Below are positions 26,204 through 32,086 of a stretch of 32,086 bases of DNA, piece by piece (within the stretch, counting starts at the first letter, position 1; each line of letters begins with the position of its first letter). The notes beneath the pieces are model-generated. The model made no database searches. It was not told where the DNA came from and worked only from the letters and a program-made list of their open reading frames with translations. The DNA comes from an uncultured Clostridia bacterium (GTDB lineage Bacteria; Bacillota; Clostridia; Oscillospirales; Acutalibacteraceae): assembly GCA_944384925.1 (NCBI GenBank), contig CALWVF010000039.1, positions 1-32,086 on the forward strand, written 5' to 3'. Made by a program: the position numbers and the translations under genes.

Positions 26204-26324
26204 TAAAAAAAGTACCTTTTAAGGTGCTTTTTTATTTTCTTCTAAAGTTTGTTAATAATAAAAAATGTGGTAAAAGTAGTCCACTAATTTAGCTCTCATT
26301 TTAATACATGACTATCTCAATTAT
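26204..26324 (-). ncRNA. Candidate small RNA, about 120 nt
   Basis: A perfect consensus sigma-A promoter (26331-26359) on the minus strand should start transcription near 26324. The bidirectional terminator at 26205-26236 would stop it. No gene with a ribosome site lies between; the only frame is 15 codons (26299-26252) without a good site. Possible internal pairing exists (TAGTC with GACTA, and GTGG with CCAC). Confidence 0.55.
26205..26236. terminator. Bidirectional terminator
   Basis: AAAAAAGTACCTT pairs with AAGGTGCTTTTTT (one G-U). There are T runs on both strands, so it can end both the regulator gene and the opposing transcript. Confidence 0.85.
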
Positions 26325-26349
26325 TATTTAATTATAAATAATAATAATT
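26319..26349. repeat. AT-rich inverted repeat over the promoter -10 (possible operator)
   Basis: AATTATTATTT and AAATAATAATAATT form an inverted repeat centred near 26334. It overlaps the -10 of the minus-strand promoter. It may be a binding site for an XRE protein, but such repeats arise easily in AT-rich DNA. Confidence 0.4.
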
Positions 26350-26359
26350 AGAGTGTCAA
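26331..26359 (-). promoter_or_regulatory. Perfect consensus sigma-A promoter
   Basis: TTGACA (26359-26354), 17 bases, TATAAT (26336-26331) on the minus strand. Both hexamers match consensus and spacing is ideal, which is rare by chance even in AT-rich DNA. Confidence 0.82.
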
Positions 26360-26366
26360 ATAATAT

Positions 26367-26372
26367 TATAAT
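26367..26372 (+). promoter_or_regulatory. Possible -10 element for the second regulator
   Basis: A perfect TATAAT on the plus strand lies about 60 bases before the second regulator. No good -35 is visible, so this is tentative. It would make a divergent pair with the minus-strand promoter. Confidence 0.3.
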
Positions 26373-26431
26373 ACTATGGTTACTTAAAAATTTAAATTAT
26401 AGATGATAACATTTAAGCCATAGAATACAAA

Positions 26432-26776
26432 ATGGTAAATCATTATATGGATAATGAAAGTTTTTTAATAGAAATAGGTAATAGAATAACAGAAAAGAGA
26501 AAATAACTAAGTCTAACACAAGAACAATTAGCAGAACAGATAAATGTAACTCCTCAAATGATTTCTTATGTAGAACTGGGAAAGAAAGCTATTCGACCTG
26601 AAAATTTATATAAAATAAGCAAAGCACTTAGAGTAAGTACCGATTATATACTACCAGGGAAATTTACAGAAAAATATATATCTTACATATATTCAAAATT
26701 AAATACTCTGCCACCTCAAAAAATAAAATACATTCAAAATATAATTGAAAACTGCATTAACTTAGAAACTGAATAA
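26432..26776 (+). pseudogene. XRE-family regulator interrupted by a TAA
   Basis: Translation from ATG at 26432 (or 26447) gives ...GNRITEKRK, then TAA (26504-26506), then LSLTQEQLAEQINVTPQMISYVELGKKAIRP...LYKISKALRVSTDYIL. The stop replaces one residue between the first two helices of a normal XRE HTH, and the frame is intact before and after. This is a single nonsense change in an otherwise complete gene. Internal re-initiation at ATG 26558 would lose half the HTH. A terminator follows. It probably was one of two opposing phage-type regulators. Confidence 0.8.
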
Positions 26777-26781
26777 ATTTT

Positions 26782-26818
26782 AGGAGTATCATTAAATGTG
26801 ACACTCCTTTTGTTTTTT
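26782..26818. terminator. Terminator shared by the second regulator and the lysis operon
   Basis: AGGAGT-TCA pairs with TGA-ACTCCT with one mismatch, followed by TTTTGTTTTTT on the plus strand. The endolysin gene converges from the right, so it may act for both strands. Confidence 0.65.
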
Positions 26819-27473
26819 ATATTATAAATGCATCATTAAACCCCGCTTGCTTAGCCTTTTGAAGTTGTACTTCAGCATTTTTTCTAGCTTTAAATGCACC
26901 AATTTGAACCCTATAAAGTTTATCTGATTGAGAAGATGAAGCATTTTTATACTCAATTCCAAAATAATTACACACACCTTTAGCTATTGCTTCACCTATT
27001 GTATTTGTATTGTTTATAATCCATTCAGCACCTTCCCTTGTATCATGAAACTCTACTTCTAAATATGTAGCAATAGCTTTTGTAGAGTTTAACTCTGCCA
27101 GACCTGGATTTGCTCTTAGGGTATAGTCCTTCCCAGGGGAAATTGGAGCCACCGCATTTAAAATAGCAGTACCAGCTTTTATGTTTTCCTGATTCATCGA
27201 ATGCAACATAACAAGTGTCCCGCCAGTTGTAGAACCGTTAAAAGCATTAGTGTGTATTGGTATATGTAAGTCCGAACCCCAACTATTACTTTCAGCTATA
27301 CTTTTAGAAACTGCCTGACCTTGTGTTGCTTTTTTAACTTTAAATCCACATTTTTCTAATGCTAACTTTGCCACCTCTGCAATTCTGTTGCATTGTACCA
27401 TTTCATTTGTGCCACCGTAAGCATAAATATTATTAATCTGATTACTAGGTGAAAGATAAATCTTTTTACTCAT
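26817..27473 (-). CDS. Endolysin: N-acetylmuramoyl-L-alanine amidase with short SPOR-like end
   Basis: A 218-residue amidase_3-type lysin that cuts the amide bond between muramic acid and the stem peptide. Likely metal and catalytic residues are E24 (GGTNEMVQ), H74 (LHIPIHTNAFNG) and E141 (LEVEFHDT). The usual GHGG with the first zinc His is absent: the start reads YLSPSNQ, a form I recall from some clostridial lysins. A linker leads to DKLYRVQIGAFKARKNAE...GFNDAFII (184-218), about half a SPOR/peptidoglycan-binding repeat. GGAG before ATG. It follows the LRR gene and the holin upstream. Confidence 0.88.
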   Translation of the reverse strand: MSKKIYLSPSNQINNIYAYGGTNEMVQCNRIAEVAKLALEKCGFKVKKATQGQAVSKSIAESNSWGSDLHIPIHTNAFNGSTTGGTLVMLHSMNQENIKAGTAILNAVAPISPGKDYTLRANPGLAELNSTKAIATYLEVEFHDTREGAEWIINNTNTIGEAIAKGVCNYFGIEYKNASSSQSDKLYRVQIGAFKARKNAEVQLQKAKQAGFNDAFII

Positions 27474-27573
27474 TTAAAACTCTCCTCTTTTTTAGAACAT
27501 ATTTATTACAAAACTATAAATGTACTTCTATAAAGCAAGTTCCTTGCCCATATAAAAAACAAAATCAAGTTTA

Positions 27574-28689
27574 TCACTCTTCTGTGTAATTATAATTTAT
27601 GATTGCATTAGGTGCTCCCCAAGACTCCCCACTTATGCTTCCTTCTGCTTTATTGACTACAATTTCAGTCAAGTCAGTGCACCCTTGAAATGCATAATTA
27701 GCTATAGACGTCACGGAGCTTGGTATTGTAATACTTGTCAGGCTTGTACAGTTTCTAAATGCATAATTTTCTATAGTTTTTAAACTACTTGGAAGTTTTA
27801 CCGATGGCAACGCCTCACAATTATAAAATGCATAAGCATTAATTTGTGTTACTCCATCTGGTATTGTTACACTTGTAAGAGCCTTGCAACTTGTAAATGC
27901 ACTCGTTGGAATATTGGTAATCTGGCTTGGTAAAACCATAGACGTCAACGCATACATTGAATTAAATGCATTAGCTCCTATTGAGCTTACTGAATTTGGT
28001 ATACTTAAACTTGTAAGCGTACGGCACTGCTGGAAAGCATATGATCCTATACTTTTAAGTGTACTTGGTAGACTTACACTAGATAAATCATGGCAACTAC
28101 AAAGTGCATAATCTCCCAGCTTTGTTACTCCTTCCGGGAAAACTATTGAATTTAAAGGGTAATAGTAAAAGCAATAATTTCTTACTTCTGAAATTCCACT
28201 TGGAAAAACTATGTCACTAATTGTTCCTGTCAAGATTTTGTATATTCCATCTTCCTCATTTGAAAGCGACTCTATCAAATCAGCATAACTTGAAAAGTCG
28301 TCAGTTGGAGAAAGTCCCTTTGATATCAATGCTTCTTTTATATCTGACTTTATACCTCCCCAAAATGTACTATCCATAGAATCAGATATTTTTTCAAGTG
28401 CCAATATTATCTTCTCGGTTGGGTCAACATGGCTCTCTATTAATTCATTTATTTTTAAAACAGCTTCCCTATCATCAAGATTAGTGTCAACTTTAAATGT
28501 ATGTCTTGCAGACTCTAGTGATTGTACACCTAGACTTAATTTTCCCTCAAAATCAGTATAGACAATGTATGCTACAGTCTGCCAATTGGGATACATCTGT
28601 GTCATTTTTTCATCGTTTAAAATGTCTCCATTCATTGAAACATACGTTTTTGTTCCATCATAGTGTTCTATGTGATTTGATAAATTCAT
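27574..28689 (-). CDS. BspA-type leucine-rich-repeat phage fibre protein
   Basis: A 371-residue protein. Residues 1-150 are a fibre-like N-terminal region (WQTVAYIVYTDFEGK, then SPTDDFSSYADLIESL as seen in phage fibre proteins). Residues about 155-345 are seven or eight LRR_5 repeats of about 23 residues with I-P-SVTSIGxxAFxxCxxLTSV patterns. No signal peptide or anchor is present, so it is not a surface protein of the host by itself. BspA-type repeats bind proteins or sugars elsewhere, so a receptor-binding role is plausible. GGAGG before ATG; it lies between fibre-tip and endolysin genes. Confidence 0.85.
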   Translation of the reverse strand: MNLSNHIEHYDGTKTYVSMNGDILNDEKMTQMYPNWQTVAYIVYTDFEGKLSLGVQSLESARHTFKVDTNLDDREAVLKINELIESHVDPTEKIILALEKISDSMDSTFWGGIKSDIKEALISKGLSPTDDFSSYADLIESLSNEEDGIYKILTGTISDIVFPSGISEVRNYCFYYYPLNSIVFPEGVTKLGDYALCSCHDLSSVSLPSTLKSIGSYAFQQCRTLTSLSIPNSVSSIGANAFNSMYALTSMVLPSQITNIPTSAFTSCKALTSVTIPDGVTQINAYAFYNCEALPSVKLPSSLKTIENYAFRNCTSLTSITIPSSVTSIANYAFQGCTDLTEIVVNKAEGSISGESWGAPNAIINYNYTEE

Positions 28690-28701
28690 TATTTATCCTC
28701 C

Positions 28702-29127
28702 CTATGCTATCCTTTTCCACATATAGCATGTTATATATGGCTGTAAATTGCTGTGCCCTTGGGTATGTATACGTCCTGTATGTGTAGCTCCCGCTATTGC
28801 CCAAGTCGGATCTCCGTTTCCATATGCTGCTCCGATTTCCCCCGATGGTCTCCAAAAGTCCGTTGCAACACCCATAGGCAAATGATTTTCTCCTAAAACA
28901 ACACTTTTCTCACCGCCTGTTTTTTCTACCGTAGAAAATTCTGTATCGGATGAATTAACTCCAACCGGGACTCTGCCAGAACCCCATTTTACCCAATCAG
29001 TGCCTTTCATCCATGTTGACGGATTCACATCTTCTACAGACATATATATAGCTCCAACACGATATATCAAATTTAAAAGGTCTGATGTGTTAGCATTAAT
29101 AGTCCTTGGAAATATCGCTTCACCCAT
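28702..29127 (-). CDS. Phage fibre-tip/collar protein
   Basis: A 141-residue protein resembling baseplate or collar proteins with GAIYMSVEDVNPSTWMKGTDW (the usual GSIYxSxxxTNPSxxFGGTW) and a closing HSNLQPYITCYMWKR (usual NLPPYxxxYxWKR). Between them lies a short glycine-rich middle with VPVGVNSSDTEF, much shorter than in many relatives. It likely trimerises at the fibre end. GAGGTGATG site upstream. It follows the holin and precedes the LRR gene. Confidence 0.8.
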   Translation of the reverse strand: MGEAIFPRTINANTSDLLNLIYRVGAIYMSVEDVNPSTWMKGTDWVKWGSGRVPVGVNSSDTEFSTVEKTGGEKSVVLGENHLPMGVATDFWRPSGEIGAAYGNGDPTWAIAGATHTGRIHTQGHSNLQPYITCYMWKRIA

Positions 29128-29146
29128 ATGTTACATCACCTCATTA

Positions 29147-29563
29147 TTATTCACTCGTGATATTTTTTAAAAGAATTTCAACCTTTTCTCTCAATTTTTT
29201 TGGTATTGGCAACCCAATACAATGTAAATTGTTCATTATACTAGTTAATTCAAATAGTGAAAGTACTATACCAAAAAACTCTGCAAGACCAATTTCCGGC
29301 AACTGTAAATAAGAAACAATTATGTCAGGCACAAGTGTTGTTACATTTACGTTAATTACAATGTCTATAAAGTATAAAAACAAAACTGATATTATAATAG
29401 CTATCTTCCTTATAATCCCATTAATTCCTACTGTCGAATTAAGTTTTCTTTCTTTACTAGCTCTAAGAACACCAAAAATGGCATCAAATACCGTTAGTAT
29501 CATTACTAATCTAATAACTGTACTAGATGCCATATCTTCAAATATTAAGTTTAAATTATCCAA
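29147..29563 (-). CDS. Phage holin (Phage_holin_4/TcdE-like)
   Basis: A 138-residue membrane protein with segments at about residues 15-35, 48-70 and 85-112 and a basic C-terminal tail (KKLREKVEILLKN). This fits the holin_4 group that includes TcdE. The pore lets the endolysin reach the wall. The start is TTG with GAGGAT seven bases upstream, and it overlaps the upstream gene by 8 bases. TTG may keep holin output low. The gene is separated from the endolysin by two fibre genes. Confidence 0.88.
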   Translation of the reverse strand: MDNLNLIFEDMASSTVIRLVMILTVFDAIFGVLRASKERKLNSTVGINGIIRKIAIIISVLFLYFIDIVINVNVTTLVPDIIVSYLQLPEIGLAEFFGIVLSLFELTSIMNNLHCIGLPIPKKLREKVEILLKNITSE

Positions 29564-29783
29564 TATCTATCCTCTTTTCTTTTTCAATTGTCAAATCAAT
29601 ACCGAATACATCTTTAAACAAATCTAAATTACAACATTCCCATGGTATATCACCTATACTATTATCTGATTCGATATGCACACTATCTGGCAAAAATTTA
29701 ATATCATATTCTTTCCCCTCCGTCCATGAATAAAAATTACCTTCATATGACATTGTCCAATAGTTAACCTTTGCTGCTAACAT
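29556..29783 (-). CDS. Small phage protein of unknown function
   Basis: A 75-residue soluble acidic protein with an aromatic-rich start (AAKVNYWTMSYEGNFYSWTEGKEYDIKFLPDSV). I recognise no domain. It has a very strong GGGGGAGGG site and overlaps the holin start, so it may help couple holin translation. It lies between fibre genes and holin. Confidence 0.6.
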   Translation of the reverse strand: MLAAKVNYWTMSYEGNFYSWTEGKEYDIKFLPDSVHIESDNSIGDIPWECCNLDLFKDVFGIDLTIEKEKRIDIG

Positions 29784-29807
29784 TTTGTACCCTCCCCCTC
29801 TTTAAGA

Positions 29808-30668
29808 TTATCCAACATAATATAAAACCATTTTTATATTTAAAGAAGCCTTAGCTGCCATTTTTTGTGTGCTCCCATTTATATAATGTACCGGCGCCTG
29901 ATATGTACACACAATGTTTCCAGTGCTTGAATTATACGAAAGTGTAGCACCTGCCAATGTGGTCGTTTTAGCCGTTGGTGTTCCTTGTGCCCAAGTTTGA
30001 AGCGTTAATTTGCATTCGCAGATTGCAAAATTATCTACTGTAAATGTTTTGTATCCTTCAATGTCGGTTACATAACCTTGTTCATAAGTAAAATTTAACT
30101 CCTTGCGAATCAATTTTTTTAAATTTCGGCCTGCTTCATATGCTGCGGTTCCGTCTGCTGTTACTGATGAATAATATCCTTCGCCGAATGTTACAGTATA
30201 GTTTCCCGCTGGTGTTAACGTTTTTGCACCTTGGTTAATCATTGTTCCAGTAATATATGATTTTCCAGAGTATGCAGTCTTACCTGACAGTATGTTTCCA
30301 GCGGTCGCATTGCCTCCACTTCGTATTTTTCCGATATTTGTTGCCATTGTTTGAGGGCTGGCAGTAGTGGCTGTTGAAATACCCTCGGCGGTAATAGCCT
30401 CCGCTATTTTTTCACAGCCATCCTGAAAATTTGATTTCATCGTATTTATTTGTGTCTGAATGTTGCTTGTTACTCCACCGACATAGTTTAGTTCTGTCGC
30501 AGTTGCCGTTAATCCTAAGTTTGTAAGCACAGAAGCTGCGGTCGTTGCTCCTGTACCGCCTCGATTAATTGGTAGTGTTCCAGAGGTTATATCAGTCGAT
30601 GAATGTTTATGATTTATATCGGCTTTATTAGAGATATCAGTTCCCCTTGAAATTATTGCATTTCCCAT
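29808..30668 (-). CDS. Phage tail fibre protein
   Basis: A 286-residue fibre protein. The N-terminal HKHSSTDITSGTLPINRGGTGATTAASVL is the common fibre repeat with GTLPxxRGGTGATTA. A short helical segment and a middle with TAGNILSGKTAYSGKSYITGTM (phage fibre repeat) follow, and the C-terminus is beta-rich (residues about 175-286) with no named fold. Probably the receptor-contacting shaft. It follows the first fibre gene after 8 bases. GGTG site before ATG. Confidence 0.8.
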   Translation of the reverse strand: MGNAIISRGTDISNKADINHKHSSTDITSGTLPINRGGTGATTAASVLTNLGLTATATELNYVGGVTSNIQTQINTMKSNFQDGCEKIAEAITAEGISTATTASPQTMATNIGKIRSGGNATAGNILSGKTAYSGKSYITGTMINQGAKTLTPAGNYTVTFGEGYYSSVTADGTAAYEAGRNLKKLIRKELNFTYEQGYVTDIEGYKTFTVDNFAICECKLTLQTWAQGTPTAKTTTLAGATLSYNSSTGNIVCTYQAPVHYINGSTQKMAAKASLNIKMVLYYVG

Positions 30669-30676
30669 AAAATCAC

Positions 30677-31639
30677 CTATCTAATACAAAGTACTTGTAT
30701 TGGTATTTGTATTGTTGGTGAGCTATCATAACAATAAATTTTTATTTTTCCGTTTCCTGTAGTAATTCTTGAAACAGACGACCATGCTTCAATTTGTGAT
30801 TTTGAAGTTTCAACATTATCACTTAAAACCAAGTCAATAGTTGGAGCATCGGTCTCCAAAATACCGCTTATTGATAATTCTTGCGTATATTCATTATTAG
30901 AACCTTTTGTCCATGAAGTACCAACTGTCGCTGTATATCTTTTAATTTCAGCTTTCGTATTAAGTCCATCCACTAAAGCTTTTGTGCTTGCATAAGTTGT
31001 ACTTGAACTCTCTGTAAAACTATCAGACTTATTCAATTTTGTTTCGTATGTCCCGCTGATATCAGGAATGTCGGCAGCTGTTAAATCTTCTCCATAGGTT
31101 ACTAATCCTTTGGAATCGTATGTAATTTTGCATTTTGTAGCTCCTGTGATTTCAGTGTTTGCCTTTACTGCTCCCACATCTTCATAATTTAAAGTTACAA
31201 CTCCAACCTTCCCATTTACAGATTGTACAGAATTAGTCGGAATCGCAAGTTCAATCCAATTTGGAGCCTCATTTGCAGGCTCATTTTGAAGAATATATGT
31301 TTTATTTTCATCTACCCTTATACAGATATCACCTTTTTGTGCATGAAGCATTAGCATTTGCTCTTCACTTTCCGCTGTAAATGTATCAGTTATTGCAAGC
31401 TGGGGAAGAATTGAAGTATCAAGTTTCCCATCGGAATTTATAAGCGGTACATTACCTTCATTTGTGCCTGTATCACATTTTGATGCTGTACCAAGGTTTT
31501 CTACTGCTTCTTTTGCAGTATTATCAAAATCATTAGTCGATAAGCCTTTGCCTTCAACTTTATCAACTTTCAAATCTAAATTTGCATCCACGTAGCCCTT
31601 TGTGACATTTCCTGCCCTCACTATAATAGCTTCGCTCAT
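30677..31639 (-). CDS. Phage tail fibre protein
   Basis: A protein of about 320 residues starting MSEAIIVRAGNVTKGYVDANLDLKVD. An ATG at 31663 exists, but the GGAGG site lies after it and before the ATG at 31639, so the shorter start is chosen. It has fibre features: DGKLDTSILPQLAITDTF with the usual ILPxLAI, NSVQSVNGKVGVVTLNYEDVGA (known fibre module), and TYASTKALVDGL. The C-terminal domain (about 235-320, TIDLVLSDN...EAWSSVSRI) resembles the C-terminus of a second gene at the right edge. Attachment to the fibre gene at 29808 is likely. Confidence 0.82.
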   Translation of the reverse strand: MSEAIIVRAGNVTKGYVDANLDLKVDKVEGKGLSTNDFDNTAKEAVENLGTASKCDTGTNEGNVPLINSDGKLDTSILPQLAITDTFTAESEEQMLMLHAQKGDICIRVDENKTYILQNEPANEAPNWIELAIPTNSVQSVNGKVGVVTLNYEDVGAVKANTEITGATKCKITYDSKGLVTYGEDLTAADIPDISGTYETKLNKSDSFTESSSTTYASTKALVDGLNTKAEIKRYTATVGTSWTKGSNNEYTQELSISGILETDAPTIDLVLSDNVETSKSQIEAWSSVSRITTGNGKIKIYCYDSSPTIQIPIQVLCIR

Positions 31640-31752
31640 CTTTGTTTCCTCCTTAATTGTCATAATGTATTATCATTACTTAAAAATATCTCTGAACAGC
31701 AGTTTCAGTTAATCTTATTTTCTTTATCTAGCCATTCTGGAAATAATTGTTT

Positions 31753-31793
31753 TTGTTAAAAAGTTCTCACCTGTCCAGACGATAGTGAGAACT
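31753..31793 (-). terminator. Terminator after the degenerate fibre copy
   Basis: AGTTCTCAC pairs perfectly with GTGAGAACT around a 14-base loop, followed on the minus strand by TTTTT. It separates the degenerate fragment from the intact fibre gene. The 90 bases between it and the fibre gene hold only short broken frames (one encodes IKKIRLTETAVQRYF without a start codon), possibly remnants. Confidence 0.75.
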
Positions 31794-31805
31794 AAAAAAT
31801 GTTAT

Positions 31806-31943
31806 TTAGTCTTTTTTATTTTGGTTGGTAAAGTCATTACTTGATAAACCTGTTCCTTTTATTATATTAACTTCTAATAAATCTTGTAAATAAACATGTC
31901 CCTTTATCTCATTACTACCTTTTGCTATAACTGCTTATCCCAT
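31806..31943 (-). pseudogene. Degenerate N-terminal copy of a tail fibre gene
   Basis: The frame reads MG-stop-AVIAKGSNEIKGHVYL, then IIKGTGLSSNDF, before a stop. It aligns along its length with the N-terminus of the fibre protein at 30677-31639 (MSEAIIVRAGNVTKGYV and KGLSTNDF). It has a stop at codon 3, no good ribosome site, and loses the remainder. It is a decayed duplicate. Confidence 0.75.
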
Positions 31944-31955
31944 ATCTATGCCGTC

Positions 31956-32086
31956 TTAAATTTTTAACCTCATTGTAAATTTTATTTTTGGAGTTGAATT
32001 ATAACAATGAATTGTTACACTACCATCATTTATAATAATCCTTGACACACAATTCCATGCTTCCATTTCTGCTTCAGCTACTAAAG
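31956..32086 (-). CDS. Tail fibre protein, C-terminal end (partial, runs off the window)
   Basis: The frame is open at the right edge and ends at TAA (31956-31958). It encodes EMEAWNCVSRIIINDGSVTI, then HCYNSTPKIKF, matching the C-terminal domain of the fibre protein at 30677-31639 (IEAWSSVSRITTGNG and IYCYDSSPTIQI). It is a paralogue. The rest lies outside the window. Confidence 0.72.
   Translation of the reverse strand, partial: LVAEAEMEAWNCVSRIIINDGSVTIHCYNSTPKIKFTMRLKI

Larger units (their letters stand above)
10079..32086. mobile_element. Integrated prophage or prophage-like element (left end present, right end outside)
   Basis: The left border is the tRNA-Lys fragment. Inside are a tape measure, baseplate and fibre proteins, holin, amidase, XRE regulators, a RecU-like nuclease and a methyltransferase. 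The right border, integrase and head genes are not in the window. One mosaic prophage, or two adjoining remnants, are both possible, because a fibre/lysis set and a separate tail set flank the regulators. Confidence 0.8.

Noticed and set aside
26252..26299. A 15-codon frame on the minus strand inside the candidate small RNA
   Set aside because: No ribosome site and very short; not listed as a gene, though kept in mind as a possible toxin-like peptide.
26504..26506. Recoding of TAA in the second regulator
   Set aside because: No recoding signal is visible, and a simple nonsense change explains it.
27534..27556. GCAAG-TTC-CTTGC stem upstream of the endolysin gene
   Set aside because: Only a 5-bp stem with a weak tail; not enough for a terminator.
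27574..31663. Diversity-generating retroelement acting on fibre or LRR genes
   Set aside because: No reverse transcriptase and no template/variable repeat pair could be seen in the window.

Overview
The window is AT-rich (well under 40% GC by eye). It carries an S-box riboswitch, rubrerythrin, TTG starts with strong GGAGG ribosome-binding sites and clostridial-type phage genes. Together these suggest a strictly anaerobic or microaerophilic member of the Clostridia (Bacillota). I cannot name the genus from the sequence.

Positions 1-10078 are host chromosome. A leftward operon (3622 to 337) links rubrerythrin to a MacA-like adaptor, a MacB-type ATPase and a FtsX/MacB permease, behind a TTGACA-N17-TAAAAT promoter. 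A rightward SAM-I riboswitch controls metK, which is followed by htpG with its own promoter and terminator. A leftward operon (9963 to 7386) encodes an ABC importer resembling the thiamine-pyrimidine transporter ThiXYZ. Its binding lipoprotein probably starts at a rare ATT codon.

At 10079-10128 lies the 3' part of a tRNA-Lys(UUU) gene, from anticodon arm to CCA, still followed by its own terminator. The 5' half is missing. This is the signature of an element integrated into tRNA-Lys, so everything to the right is read as a prophage or prophage-like element that leaves the window on the right. A tandem 12-mer near this end may be an integrase arm site. No integrase is visible.

Positions 10492-25741 are a leftward gene train. 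Read in transcription order it holds a SLOG protein, an unusual HTH protein, a RecU-like nuclease, two morphogenesis-type proteins, a 2091-residue tape measure, a baseplate/fibre series ending in a protein with FN3-like repeats, a 22-codon leader ORF and a frameshifted DNA methyltransferase. No capsid, portal, terminase or major tail protein is visible. Two terminators sit directly against downstream ribosome-binding sites in this train.

Positions 25837-26776 form a small control region with two rightward XRE-type regulator genes, the second broken by a TAA. Between them, on the opposite strand, a perfect consensus sigma-A promoter fires about 120 nt into a bidirectional terminator. This is a candidate small RNA.

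Positions 26817-32086 are a leftward fibre and lysis module with tail-fibre proteins, a TTG-start holin, a fibre-tip protein, a BspA-type leucine-rich-repeat protein and an amidase endolysin. The right edge holds a degenerate copy of a fibre-gene N-terminus and the C-terminus of a paralogous fibre gene, showing duplication and decay of fibre genes.
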